DNA of 64,000 nt from contig NC_080185.1 of the NCBI RefSeq assembly GCF_950295315.1, positions 48,899,237 to 48,963,236 on the forward strand. The letters are read 5' to 3'. The notes beneath the pieces are model-generated. The model saw only the letters and a list, made by a program, of their open reading frames with translations. It was not told the origin of the DNA and made no database searches. Below are positions 23,937 through 34,395 of the stretch, piece by piece. Positions within the stretch are counted from its first letter, which is position 1, and every line of letters begins with the position of its first letter. The position numbers and the translations under genes were made by a program. This DNA is from Erinaceus europaeus. Its lineage: Eukaryota > Chordata > Mammalia > Eulipotyphla > Erinaceidae.

Positions 23937-24155
23937 TTTATAATTTTTTTTAGTGTTTATAGACAGATAAACTGCAGGGGATTTTACAGAGGGAGACAGG
24001 GAGAGAAAGAAATATCTGCAGCACAGCTTCATTGCTTATGAAGTTTAGCTTTTGTAGCTAGGGAACCCCCAGCAGGTGGGGAGCAGGAGCTCAAATTTGG
24101 GTCATTATACATGCTGACATGTGTACTCTGTCGGGTATGCCATAATAAGCCCCAA
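23937..24155 (-). mobile_element. Old SINE (minus), diverged
   Basis: GAGGGAGACAGGGAGAGAAAG, CTGCAG...CTTCATTGCTTATGAAG and AGCAGGTGGGGAGC blocks are the reversed SINE body and head. Much more diverged than the copies with clear duplications. Confidence 0.75.
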
Positions 24156-24352
24156 TATGAATGTTAGTTTTATTTATCACATGATAATGTCACACAATAA
24201 GACAGGATATATCTTTGAACATTCTGCCTTTTCCTCTTGGTGGACACAATAAGTCTTAGATGGAACCAGGCAGCATAAATGCTAGTATATGGTTTCAGGA
24301 AAGACTCCCTTATCATGGAATCAGGGTTAACTAAAATAGAAAGTAGAAGGGC

Positions 24353-24570
24353 CTGGTTGTGGCACACCTGGTTTAGTGCACATGTACACAAGGACCCAGG
24401 TTCAAGTCCTCATTCTCCACCTGCCAGGGGAGAAGCTTTGTAAGTGGTGAAGTAGGGCTGCAGATACCTCTCTTTTTCTCTCCCTCTCTATCTCCCCCTA
24501 CCCTCTCAATTTTGACAGTCTCTATCTAATAAATAAATAATGGTAATAATAAAAAATAAAAGTATTTTTA
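24353..24570 (+). mobile_element. tRNA-derived SINE, second family
   Basis: Head GGGCCTGGTTGTGGCACACCTGG, box B GGTTCAAGTCC and a short (AATA)n tail. Flanked by AAAATAGAAAGTAGA (24338-24352) and AAAATAAAAAGTAGA (24571-24585), one mismatch. Confidence 0.85.
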
Positions 24571-24585
24571 AAATAAAAAGTAGAC

Positions 24586-24725
24586 TAGGAATTCACAATT
24601 TCTCCTGAGATGTTGCCTGACTGGAAATGTGAAAAAAAAATTTTTTCTTCCCTTGTGCCCATGCGGAACTCTGTTCTCTTCCAAATGTTCCAGATAAATA
24701 AAGTATCCTAGTGGGAAACAAACAT
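24586..24725 (+). repeat. Unknown ~150-bp repeat, copy 1
   Basis: Shares blocks with 26486-26628 in the same order: CTCCTGAGATGTTG, GGAAATGT, CTGTTCTCTTCCAAATGTTCC and AATAAATAAAGTAT. It contains an AATAAA signal. Family unknown to me. Confidence 0.65.
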
Positions 24726-25189
24726 ATTTAAATTATACAGTTGTTTCCTATATTTATATCTTAATTATTATAAACTCAACCTTGCTAGTTAAACTTAATA
24801 CAGAATTAATCAATGTAGCTTTCATATTACTTAAATATGAATTTCCTCCTATGTCTATAGTGCCTCATTCAGTAATCTCTTCCACTCTATTCTGTTAGAA
24901 ATTTGATACCATGTGAAAGTTCTCAAATTCTTAACTACAGTACAAAAATACTGGTTTTTCTGTAAGAGGGCATTACTATCTTACACTTAAGTATGGCTAC
25001 ATAAATTGTAGGGCGATGTACAAAATAAAAATACAGGTTCCCTTGATAAAATAATTAGGGATAGTAACAATAGCATTAAACTATGTAGGCCTAAGTGTGA
25101 GATCTTCTATAACTACACAGACTGCATGATCAAACTGTTGATCATGATTACACTTACACACAACTCCTGTAGTTAATGTGAATAAAATA
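24726..25189. other. Unclassified AT-rich interval
   Basis: No element recognised. Confidence 0.4.
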
Positions 25190-25465
25190 AATTATCTGAT
25201 TCTCATAACCATTTGTGAGGTAGTAAGAATAGGTGACAGCTGACATTAATCTTTTTTCCTGTGATCTTTACAGAATTCAATACTCATCTAAGCCATACCA
25301 TTCTGAACAGACCCAGTCGCATCTGATTTTGGAAAATAAGCATGTCAAGCTTGGTTAGTGCTTGGATGGGAGAATTCAATACTGAAATAACTTGTATGAT
25401 CACCCAATTGATAAATGAAAAAATTGGATCCATAGCTCTGATATTCTTTTACTTCAATGATTTTA
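25190..25465 (+). repeat. Possible MIR element split by a 5S retrocopy
   Basis: 25195-25235 resembles the MIR core (TTATCTGATTCTCATAACC...TGTGAGGTAGTA), and 25384-25465 could be its downstream part (AATAACTTG...GATCAC...). Heavily diverged; this is a weak call. Confidence 0.3.
25285..25370 (+). pseudogene. 5S rRNA retropseudogene, 3'-truncated and tailless
   Basis: 5S rRNA is the small structural RNA of the large ribosomal subunit, transcribed by RNA polymerase III. The blocks GCCATACCA, CTGAAC, TCTGATTTTGGAAAATAAGCA, TTGGTTAGTGCTTGGATGGG follow the 5S sequence in order from its 5' end (25285-25286) to about base 88. The last ~30 bases, including the 3' stem strand, are missing and there is no A-tail. 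Perfect 13-bp duplications AGAATTCAATACT flank it at 25272-25284 and 25371-25383. The internal promoter and structure are mutated, so it is not a functional gene. Identity comes from my knowledge of 5S; the duplication is directly visible. Confidence 0.88.
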
Positions 25466-26418
25466 TACTCTATAACATTCCTTTTTTATAAAAATAGCAT
25501 CACAAGTATAACAACTTGCTAATTTTCTATGCTTTGATAGTATCTCAATAACAAGCAATTCCATCAATATTTTTGATATTTTTGAACATCTGTCATTTGA
25601 TTAAATATTACTTAACCAATATTAAACCTGAGTAAAAAAACATTAGGTATTATTTTTACAGTAAAAAAAAAAAAATTAAAACTTACAAATATAAGTAAAT
25701 GAAAATAATTTTCCATTTTCTGGAACTGAGGGGGATCCAGGTAAATGCAAATCTTTGTGCCCTTTTCCTATTCATAGTATTCAGCAAACAATATCACTAT
25801 AGGACACTCTACTTTCACCTGAGATTGTGAAGATTGACTAATGGGAGAATTCAGTTAAGAAAAAAAAAAACTTACTAAAACAGCAAATCTTTCTCCCTCT
25901 TTCCTGAAAGAAGAGAACTCCCTTGCTAATGTCAATTAATAACAGAAACTATCTTTCTACCCACTACTTAATTTAAAAACATAGAAAATAATATAATGGT
26001 CATATTGCTCCTCTCCTTCCTTCCTATTCCCAGATTGTATAAATTTAGCTCTTTACACTCCTATGATTTCATTCCAATGAGGAAAAAGGTTACCATAGCA
26101 ACCAGTTCACTAACTCTGTCAGTTGACTTTGCTCAGTTTTTCTGAATATTTATCATAAAGTGTTTCCTTTATCCAGAAAAGTGTTTATGAATTCCTTCTA
26201 TATGGATGATACCTCATATAATTAATCTCAGAAAGCAAGGTCTTTAGGCACTCTTCTAATAAAGTGGAAAACTGTAGTATGAAACTACTTCTTCTGTCTC
26301 CTTCCAGGTCTAATGCCTGTCTCAGACTCTATTGCCAAGTGTCTTTTATGTATTTAATATGTCTATAAGTTTCAAGATAGATTCTATAGTTTTCAAAATT
26401 ATTGATGACAATGAATTA
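25466..26418. other. Unclassified AT-rich interval
   Basis: No element or gene recognised across about 950 bases. Confidence 0.4.
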
Positions 26419-26436
26419 TAAATTCTTAGTAGACTA

Positions 26437-26469
26437 TACCAAAAAAATAAAAAGTTTTTTAAGAAAAAA
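26437..26469 (+). other. A-rich insert between a 16-bp direct repeat
   Basis: AATTCTTAGTAGACTA occurs at 26421-26436 and 26470-26485. Between them lies a 33-bp A-rich stretch resembling the tail of the SINE at 24353-24570. It looks like a retro-insertion consisting of little but tail. Confidence 0.6.
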
Positions 26470-26485
26470 AATTCTTAGTAGACTA

Positions 26486-26628
26486 ATAATTCCCACTTAC
26501 TCCTGAGATGTTGTCTGATTGGAAATGTAAAACAATAGATATTTCCTCACTGTGTATATGTGCTCATGCTGAATTCTGTTCTCTTCCAAATGTTCCAAAT
26601 AAATAAAGTATCTTTGTGGGAAATAAGC
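26486..26628 (+). repeat. Unknown ~150-bp repeat, copy 2
   Basis: Counterpart of 24586-24725 in the same orientation, with the shared block CTGTTCTCTTCCAAATGTTCC and an AATAAA signal near 26600. Confidence 0.65.
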
Positions 26629-26631
26629 TTT

Positions 26632-26876
26632 ATAAATCCACTGCTCCTGGTAGCCATTATTCCTTTTCTATTATTTTCCTAATTTTTACTAGATAGGACA
26701 GAGATAAATTGAGAGAGGGTGGAGAAATAAAGAGAGGGAGAGAAAGACAGATACCTGCAGATCTGTGTCATCACTTGTGAAACGGATCCCCTGCTGGTAG
26801 GAAGCAGGGGCTCAAACTCGGTCCTTACACTTGATAATATGTGTGCTTTACTGGATGTGCCACCACCTGGCCCCGT
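26632..26876 (-). mobile_element. Old SINE (minus)
   Basis: Reversed body: CCACTGCTCCTGG, GATAGGACAGAGATAAATTGAG, CACTTGTGAAACG and a degenerate tRNA-like head ending TGCCACCACCTGGCCCC. This is the older variant. Confidence 0.78.
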
Positions 26877-27004
26877 TTATTAAGCCTTTATATACTTAGA
26901 ATATATAGCGTGATAGGAGGTGGATTGCAAACTAGATGTTGTACTTTTCATGAAATACCATAGAAGTGTACATATATCTATTTATTTATTGTCATTGTTT
27001 ATAA

Positions 27005-27170
27005 AGATTTTCCAGGGCAGGGGTAGATAGCATAATGGTTACACAAAGAGACCCTCATGCCTGAGGCTCCAATGTCTCAGGTTCATTCCCCTGCACCAAT
27101 ATAAGCCAGAGCTAAGCAGTGCCCTGATAAAAAATAAAAAATAATAAATAAAAAATAATAAAATTTTCCA
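27005..27170 (+). mobile_element. tRNA-derived SINE, third family
   Basis: GGGGTAGATAGCATAATGGTTA (box A region), GGTTCATTCCC (box B), ATAAGCCAGAGCTAAGCAGTG and an (AATAA)n tail. A different tRNA-like head from the other two families; diverged relatives at 58800-58912 and 63048-63245. Confidence 0.75.
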
Positions 27171-27266
27171 TGGTTTTCTGGCTTAAAGCAATTTAGCATA
27201 TATAATATATATTCTCATCAATTTCTAATATCCTTTGAGAATGTCAGATTCTTTTAGAGTAGCCTG

Positions 27267-27298
27267 TTTTGTTTGTTTGTTTGTTTGTTTTATTTTTA
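27267..27298. repeat. (GTTT)n simple repeat
   Basis: GTTTGTTTGTTT run next to the T-rich end of a minus-strand L1, probably its degenerate tail. Confidence 0.85.
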
Positions 27299-27775
27299 GT
27301 TTCTTTACTGAGGGATTAATTGTTTTCAATCAACAGTAAAATACAATAGTTTGTACATGCAGAACATTTCCACATAACAATGCAATCCCCACTATGCCCT
27401 CTTCCATTATGTTCCAGGACCTGAACCCTCCCACCTCCCATTCCACAGGCTTTAACTTTGGTGTAATACACCAACTCCAGTCCAAGTTCTGCTTTTTTAT
27501 TTTCCCATCTGATCTTATTTTTCAACTTCTGTCTGAATGAGATAATCACATATTCATTATTTTGTTTCTGACTTATCTCACTTAATATGATATCTTAAAG
27601 CTCCATCCAGGATGAGATAAAGAAGGTGAATTAATCATTTTTAATAGCTGAATAGTATTCTGTTGTGTATATAGACCACAACTTACTCAGTCACTCAGCT
27701 GCTATTGGAAACTTGAGTTGCTTCCAGGTTTTGGCTATTATAAATTGTGCTGCTATGAACATAGGTAAGAGCTGT
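27299..27775 (-). mobile_element. Old L1 3' end (minus)
   Basis: 3'UTR (about 27299-27530) of an older type containing TAGTTTGTACATGCA, then ORF2 C-terminal sequence, with TTCCAGGTTTTGGCTATTAT and GTGCTGCTATGAACATAGG near 27720-27765. 5'-truncated at 27775. Confidence 0.8.
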
Positions 27776-27803
27776 CTTAATCTCTTTTTCCTAGCAAGAT
27801 TTT

Positions 27804-28136
27804 AATTTTATTTATTTATTTAGCCTCAAGAGGTATCACTGGGGCTCTGTGCCTACACCACAACTCCTCTGTTCCTGGAGGCCATTTGTTTTTCCATTTT
27901 GTTGCCCTTGTTTTTATTGTTATTATTGCTGTTATTTTTGTATAAGACAGAAAGAGGTCAGAGAAGAGGGGAAGATAGAGAGGGGGAGAGAAAGATAGAC
28001 ACCTGCAGATCTGCTTCACCACTTGGGAGGCGATGCCCCTGCAGTTGGGGAGCTGAGGGATCTAACTTGGATCCTTACATCTGTCCCTGCACTTCTCACC
28101 ATGTGTGCTTAACCCATGCTACTGCCAGGCACTCCC
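27804..28136 (-). mobile_element. tRNA-derived SINE with 3' extension
   Basis: Reversed long-variant SINE: GGTATCACTGGGGCTCTGTGCC, body and head ending TACTGCCAGGCACTCCC. Flanked by a perfect 11-bp duplication AGCAAGATTTT (27793-27803 and 28137-28147). Confidence 0.88.
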
Positions 28137-28147
28137 AGCAAGATTTT

Positions 28148-28505
28148 TATATACTCATTTTATTTACTTACTAAGATAATTTTACCATATTATTTGAGGC
28201 AACTTTAAAATGCTAGAAAAAATAATATTCAGTCTCACTGTATTCAACTTTATTTTATGAGTCTGTGAAAATTATTTAGTCAATCTGGGCCTCAGTACAC
28301 TTGATTGTCAAATGACACTAGACTATATTTGCTTATTTTTGTTGTATTGAAAAAAACTATCAAATTAATGACTAACATTAAATAATATCACTGCAGAAAA
28401 AGAACGCAGAAATCATATCATGTAGGTCAACATTTTAGAAGACCATTATTATTATTTGTGCAAACTCACACAGCAATAAAATTACCTACACTTTATGTTT
28501 ACATA
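28148..28505. other. Unclassified AT-rich interval
   Basis: No element recognised. Confidence 0.4.
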
Positions 28506-28509
28506 CTCC

Positions 28510-28822
28510 AATTATTTTCATTCTTTCTTTTATTAATTTATTTTTTATTCATTTCTTTTCTTTTTTTATTTTTTCCTCCAGGGTTATTGCTGGGGCTTGG
28601 AGCTGGCACTACAAGTCCAGTGCTCCTTTTGGCCATTTCCTCCCATTTCATTGAATAGAAGAGAGAGAAATTGAGAGGGGAAGGGGAGATAGAAAGAGAG
28701 AGATCCATAGACCTGTAGACCTACCTCACCACTCTTGACGCATCTCTCCTGCAGGTAGGGAGTGGAGGCTCGAATCCAAATCCTTGCACATAGTACTATG
28801 TACACTTAACCAGGCATGCTTA
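28510..28822 (-). mobile_element. SINE with 3' extension (minus)
   Basis: T-rich tail at 28520-28575, then CCAGGGTTATTGCTGGGGCTTGG (the 3' extension), the body and a degenerate head at 28780-28822. Confidence 0.8.
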
Positions 28823-28827
28823 ACCAG

Positions 28828-28832
28828 GGAGA

Positions 28833-28873
<41 letters not shown>
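28828..28873. repeat. (GA)n simple repeat
   Basis: GAGAGA run. It coincides with the purine block normally present in reversed SINE bodies and so may be an expansion of it. Confidence 0.9.
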
Positions 28874-28876
<3 letters not shown>

Positions 28877-29022
28877 TCTGCAGACCTGCTTGAACACTTG
28901 TGAAGTGACCCTTCCCCGCGCATGTGAGGAACCAGGGGTTTGAACCTGTATTCTTGCAGGGGTCATTGAGCTTCATATTATGTGTCCTTAACCTGGTGTA
29001 CTATAAGCTGCTCCGCCCCCCC
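28874..29022 (-). mobile_element. SINE fragment (minus)
   Basis: ATCTGCAGACCTGCTT, CACTTGTGAAGTGACC and a head ending GGTGTACTATAAGCTGC. It is the head half of a second SINE joined to the (GA)n run. Confidence 0.75.
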
Positions 29023-30800
29023 ATTTACCCTCACTTTTAATCTTTTAAAATATATGTTCAGACTAAGCTTCTAAAAAGTCTCTAAATGGCAATTATAAAT
29101 TTAGTTGACTGGCAAAGTCCTCAATTATATAAGAGGTATTCTATGTATTCCAACAAAAGGGTACTTAAGAGGATTATATCTTTCCCCATTGCTTTTATTA
29201 GTACTCATTTAATGATTTTCATATATTAGTGTTTGAGTCTTACCCCAAATACTAATACTTGAAAATTATGTTTCTCGTAAGGAAGACTAATGACTTATTT
29301 AGTTATAGATTTTTCCTTGATTGAAACTTTCTTATACATTTTTCACTTCTGTACAATTCTATTCCTTTAACTTCCTCACAAATGTTAATCATAATATTTT
29401 GGTCCCTCACAAAAATACTTACTGAATGCTTATCTACACCCATTTGCCAGGTAAAATTGTCCAAGTGGGATCGGTTCAAAGAATAAATTATAAAATGGAA
29501 TTTTGCAGTTGGTTATACTACTTCACCATTAGAGATAATTGAAGATTGATAGATCCTGCTATGTGTTGAGCAATTGGAAATTTCATGAATACTAAAATTA
29601 AATTAGATAATGATAAAAATAAATAGAAAATATAATAATATAAGTTGTTGAGAAGTTTGGCTAAAATGATAGTATAGGCAATAGAATTATCATTTTTTGC
29701 TGAGTAGTATTAATTCATTAGAGAAAAATAGGAAAGGCTAAGAATAATTCATAATAAATTTGAATGCAAAGTGTAAAAGTAATATAAACTTCTTGAAGGC
29801 ATGTAAACAGATTATTATCATTTAATTTAGAGCCTAGAAAATGCTATGGATCCTAGCCACAATTTGATTATAAGAGCAATAGAGGCCCTGAGAAAATTCA
29901 GTCTTCATTTTTTGGAATTTCTGCTTGTCAAGACCAGTCTCTTAGGGAAGATGAAACCCACTGGGGGAAGGGAGCATTTGATTCATTCTTCAAAGCCCCT
30001 GGAATCCTGGTTTCCCTTGAAGTGGCTTATTCCTCTATTAAAGACCATGAGTTCTTTGTCCTAGAAAACAAAACTGAAGACTCTGCCTTTCATGTCAACT
30101 TGCACTTTTGGATTTACTCTCATCTTTTGTCCTGACAACTGGGCCTAACCTAGGGTCAATTTACATGAAGAGAATGCAAATTGGAAGACCCACAGTTGAG
30201 TAACCACAGGGATCTATTCATTCCTGATCCAACAGACTTTACAATATTTATCAACAAATTTCTTCAAAAAAATGCAAAGATTTCTGAAAAGGAAAAAAAA
30301 AATCATCATCCTCAAATCTGGTTGAGGACAAGCTGGCAAAGAGAAGAAGTGGAATAGAACACAGAATAAAGCTACTGAGCTAAGGGGCATTCAGTGTCAT
30401 ACCTGTAACCACATTTTATCTTTAGGCTGGGGATTTGTGGAAAAAACAAACTTTTAAGAACAAGAAGGAGCCCCATGCCAGGAAATGCTCAGAGGAAACA
30501 AAGTGGCTATCTGTCTCTGTCATCAGTGGTGAAAATTAGTAAGACTGTGAAAACATAGCCAGAAAGTGGCTTCAGTGTAGCACCTAAGTGGTTGAAATAA
30601 GACAGAGAATACAGCTTATTTTTTATTATTTCTGGTATTAATAGTATGCTACAAGATTTTAAAATTACAATGTATAATTTCACACTACACACACCACCAA
30701 AGTTCTGTGTCCTCACCCTCTCACTTCCTAAATATAACTACCATAGTTTTTATAAACCTTACAGTTTGCTTGCATCTGGATTTTTTGTTTGTTTGTTTTT
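29023..30800. other. Unclassified AT-rich interval
   Basis: About 1.8 kb in which I recognise no repeat or exon. A 72-codon open piece at 29846-30064 has no recognisable motif. Probably old, decayed sequence. Confidence 0.4.
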
Positions 30801-30956
30801 GTTTTTTGGCAAAGTTCATGTAAATCAGGTCTCTGTACTATATGTATGATTAAAACCATCTGGTAGTTGTCTTTTTATCTCTTTACTCAATTCGCTAAAA
30901 ATAATAACCTCCAAGTCTATCCATATTGTCTCAAAGGACAGTATCATATTTTTTTT
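30801..30956 (-). repeat. Old dispersed repeat, intact relative of the retrovirus target
   Basis: The reverse complement aligns with 15355-15488 and then, without interruption, with 18364-18390. It reads through CATGAAC...TTGCCAAAAAAC where the other copy has the retrovirus. Confidence 0.8.
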
Positions 30957-33135
30957 ACCTTTCTTAAGATTTTATTTGTAAAATGGAAATATTGACAATA
31001 CTAGAGACTAAGAGGGATAAATTTCCACACAATTCCCATCACCAGAACTCCGTATTCAATCCCCTCCCTTGATAGTTTTCCTATTCTTTAACCCTCTGGT
31101 AGTATGGACCCAGGATCATTATGGAATGCAGATGATGGAAGATCTGGATTCTGTAATTGCTTCCCCACTGAACATGGGCATTGGCAGGTCAATTCATACT
31201 CCCAGCCTGTCTCTCTCTTTCCCTAGTGGGGCAGGACTGAGGAAGTGGGGCTCCAGGACACATTGGTGGGGTGATCTGCCCAGGGAAGTCAGTTTCGCAT
31301 CATTTTATCATCTGGAAACTGGTTGCTGAAAAGAGTTATGATACAAAGCAGGAGGCCAGGCAGTAGTGCAGCAGGTTAAGAACACATGAAAGCACAAGGA
31401 CCAGCATAAGGATCCGGGTTAGAGCCCCCCCCATGGATGTGAAGCAGGTCTACAGGTGTCTATTTTTCTCTCCTCCTCTCTGTCTTCCCCTACGCTCTCA
31501 ATTTCTCTGTCTTATCCAGCAACAACAACCACAATGGCAACAATAAAAAATAACAACAACAAGGGTAACCAAAAAAATGGAAAAATGACCTCCAGGAGCA
31601 GCAGATTTGTACTGCAGACCCTTAGCCCCAATAATAACCCTGGAGGCAAAAATAAATAAATAATAACAAGTAGTTGAGTAATCATGAACCTAAAGGCAAG
31701 AATATTGGAGATGAAGATGTGGAGTCTCTGTTTTGGAACAAGCTAGTAGGTCTATTTTAGGTATATTCCAAGGGACCCATGACTTTACTAGTTTTTGCCT
31801 GATCCTGACATCTAATATTCATGTGGAGCCAGGTTATTTCTGGGAAGATGGTGCCATAGTTGGAAAAAGGACTAGAAATCTGGCTCAGGAAAGAGAGTAG
31901 CTCCCAAATATGGGGAAAGTATATAAGTACTGTTAAGTGTAAACACTACTGTTTTGATTCGGGGCCCATATTCAACACAGGAGCCTATGTAACTTCTGCA
32001 TCCCTGTAAGTCTGAGCTCTCATTCTGTGGTCATGGCTAGGAACATTCCAGGCTGCACTAATTTCAGGACCCATCTTCCTCAGGTAGTAGGTAGAGTGTA
32101 TTGTCCAACCTCCCTTCAGAGAGTGGAACATCCCCTACCATTATTGATCCACATTGAGGGCAAGGTCCCATAGGGGCCCACAAAGCTGTTAATTATGTTG
32201 TTCCTGATGGAGATGACAGTGATAGTGGTAAGAGGGATCTGTTAGATGTATAGTACCACCATGTCTATGTGGGGATCTCAGGACTCCCTAACTAGGGCCT
32301 CAGATGATATGGTGGCCCGATAGTGACTAAAGAGTCATCATTAAAGTATGCCAGGCTCTTGCTCATACTCAGCTTTTGTAGTACTTACTTTGTCTGACAA
32401 GGTTAGCTTTGGAGTGACTGAGGGATGTGTAATAGGAGGTAGGTGAGAAGGGTATCTAGATCTAAGTCAAAACTGTTTCATTAGATACTTTATAGTGTTT
32501 TTTTTTTTAGGCATTTCTACTTGCTGGCTTCATTTATTAGTTCACTGCAAATTATTGTGAACTTTTGCTTTAAGGTATATATTTTCCCCTAAGCTCTATC
32601 TTATGGGCCCTGGTCTATACCTAGGTTTTTCTTAAGAAGTGTGTCACCCAAAATGGAGTTAAGGGGTCCTATGAATTAGAAAAAGTCTCACCAAAATAAT
32701 GAAGCTGAAGGGTTGACATTCAATACCTAAAGACTCTGGACACAGTTTGAAGTGAACCATGGTACTAGTTGCATTGATTAGGTTGGGATCAGCAGGTGCT
32801 GTATCATTTGAGAGAAGCATGCACAAAAGTGAGCCTCACCCTAGAGGTTCCAGGACTGGGAGATATATGGGCTTTATAGAGAAAGGGGAAGTTTCCTGCA
32901 GTCTTAGGGTCTAAGAAAGCAATAGATAGTTATTGCTATAACCAAATTATTTGGCAATTGGGTTAACTTTGAAAACCCCATTGTTAGGACTTGCTGTATC
33001 ATAGAAGACCTCACCATAATTTATGTCCTTTTATGCTATTTATATATACCCGTATCTTATAAAGTACGCCACCAGTTGCTTCTATTTTCCGTGGTCTAAG
33101 CTTTTAGGAGATTTAATATTTCAAAGAACAAGTCA
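30957..33135 (-). mobile_element. L1 3'UTR (minus), long form
   Basis: T-rich end near 30957, then the terminal UTR blocks (CACACAATTCCCATCACC, AACCCTCTGG, GAACATGGGCATTG). A SINE interrupts at 31346-31664. The long middle block (about 31700-32510) and the proximal UTR follow to about 33135. It parallels 51210-53085. No ORF2 retained. Confidence 0.82.
31346..31664 (+). mobile_element. SINE inside L1 3'UTR
   Basis: Head GGAGGCCAGGCAGTAGTGCAGCAGG, pyrimidine block, the 3' extension (CCCCAATAATAACCCTGGAGG) and an (AATA)n tail. The L1 UTR resumes directly after it. Confidence 0.85.
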
Positions 33136-33189
33136 TTATTAGAAATGTATTAACAATTTGAGCTCACTGTTTAAAATTCAGTATGATCA

Positions 33190-33962
33190 CATGGACCTTT
33201 GTTGGTGGGAATGTTGTTACTAGATACTGTTATTGATGTACAGTCTCACAAATAACTATTTAATTAATATGAGAAGGGAAAAATGGATCTAATGTCACAA
33301 AATTTTTGATGCATAGACCATAGGCTGGATATATGTTTCTTAACTTTAAGCACTTAAGACTTCAAACTGGTAATCAGATTGAATTTTAACAGTAGGCACA
33401 AACTCTTTTAACTATGAAACGCATTTATAGTAGTGTATTGCTGACTTAACACTTCATAGCCACATTTTATGAGTAACCAGGCTACAGCACAATGCTACCT
33501 ACATTAAAAAAAAAAACTAGTATAGCCACAGGCCCTTTGGATTATAACTAAAATATGCCTACTAACTATCTACAAAATGGAGGATTCCCCAACTCTTCAT
33601 CTGCACTATTCCAGTCTTTAGGTTTATGATTGTTCAACAATTTGTTTAGCTTTGTATATTATCTCTCTTTTCAGCCATCAGGTTCCAGATGCTAGCATGA
33701 TGCCAACCAGACTTCCCTGGACAGACAGCATAACCAATGTGTCCTGAAGCTCCACTTCGCCAGAGCCCCACCCTACTAGGGAAAGAGAGAGGCAGATTGG
33801 GAGTATGGATCGACCTGTCAATGCTCATATTCAGCTGGGAAGCAATTACAAAAGCCAGACCTTCCACCTTCTGCATCCCACAGAGTATTAAAGAAATGGA
33901 AAGCTATCAGGGGAGGGGATGGGATGGGATACAGAGATCTGGTGGTGAGAAACTGTTTAAAA
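33190..33962 (+). mobile_element. L1 3'UTR (plus)
   Basis: Starts like 45468 (GGTGGGAATG...), later blocks match 22020-22400 and 46260-46560, ending near 33962. It stands in opposite orientation to the neighbouring UTR at 30957-33135, an inverted pair about 55 bp apart. Confidence 0.8.
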
Positions 33963-34031
33963 AGTCGATAAGAGAAAGACTAGATACTGAGTCACTATTC
34001 CAAACCATAGAACATTATAGAAAAGGTAAAA

Positions 34032-34303
34032 CTGTGGGCAGGGCAGTGGCACACTTGGTTAAACACACATATTACTGAACACAAGGATTTAGATTCATGC
34101 CCTGATCACCACCTGCAGGGGGGAATACTTAATGAGCAGTGAAGTAGGTCTGCAGGTATCTCTCTATCTACCTATGCTGTCTCAAGTTCTCTCTGTTCTA
34201 TGTAATAAAAATTAGAAGGAAAAAAAAGGAGGAAGAAAGAATGGCTGCCAGGAGTACTGGATTAGTAATCACAGCACTGAGCTTTAGGGATAACCCTGGA
34301 GGA
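34032..34303 (+). mobile_element. SINE with 3' extension (plus), old
   Basis: GGGCAGGGCAGTGGCACACTTGG head, CACCTGCAGGGGG, the AGTAGGTCTGCAGGTATCTCTC body and the extension TTTAGGGATAACCCTGGAGG. Confidence 0.8.
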
Positions 34304-34395
34304 GAGGAAGAAGGAGCAGGAAGAGGAGAAAGAGGAGGGGGAAGAAGAGGAGGAGCAGGAGAAAGAGGAGGAAGAGGAGGAGGAAGGAAAAGTAA
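34303..34395. repeat. Purine-rich (AGG/GAA)n tract
   Basis: Uninterrupted A/G sequence forming the expanded tail of the preceding SINE. A tract of this kind can form non-B DNA; that is inference. Confidence 0.9.

Noticed and set aside
29846..30064. 72-codon open frame as a possible small gene or exon
   Set aside because: No motif, splice context or conservation evidence visible; length is within chance.
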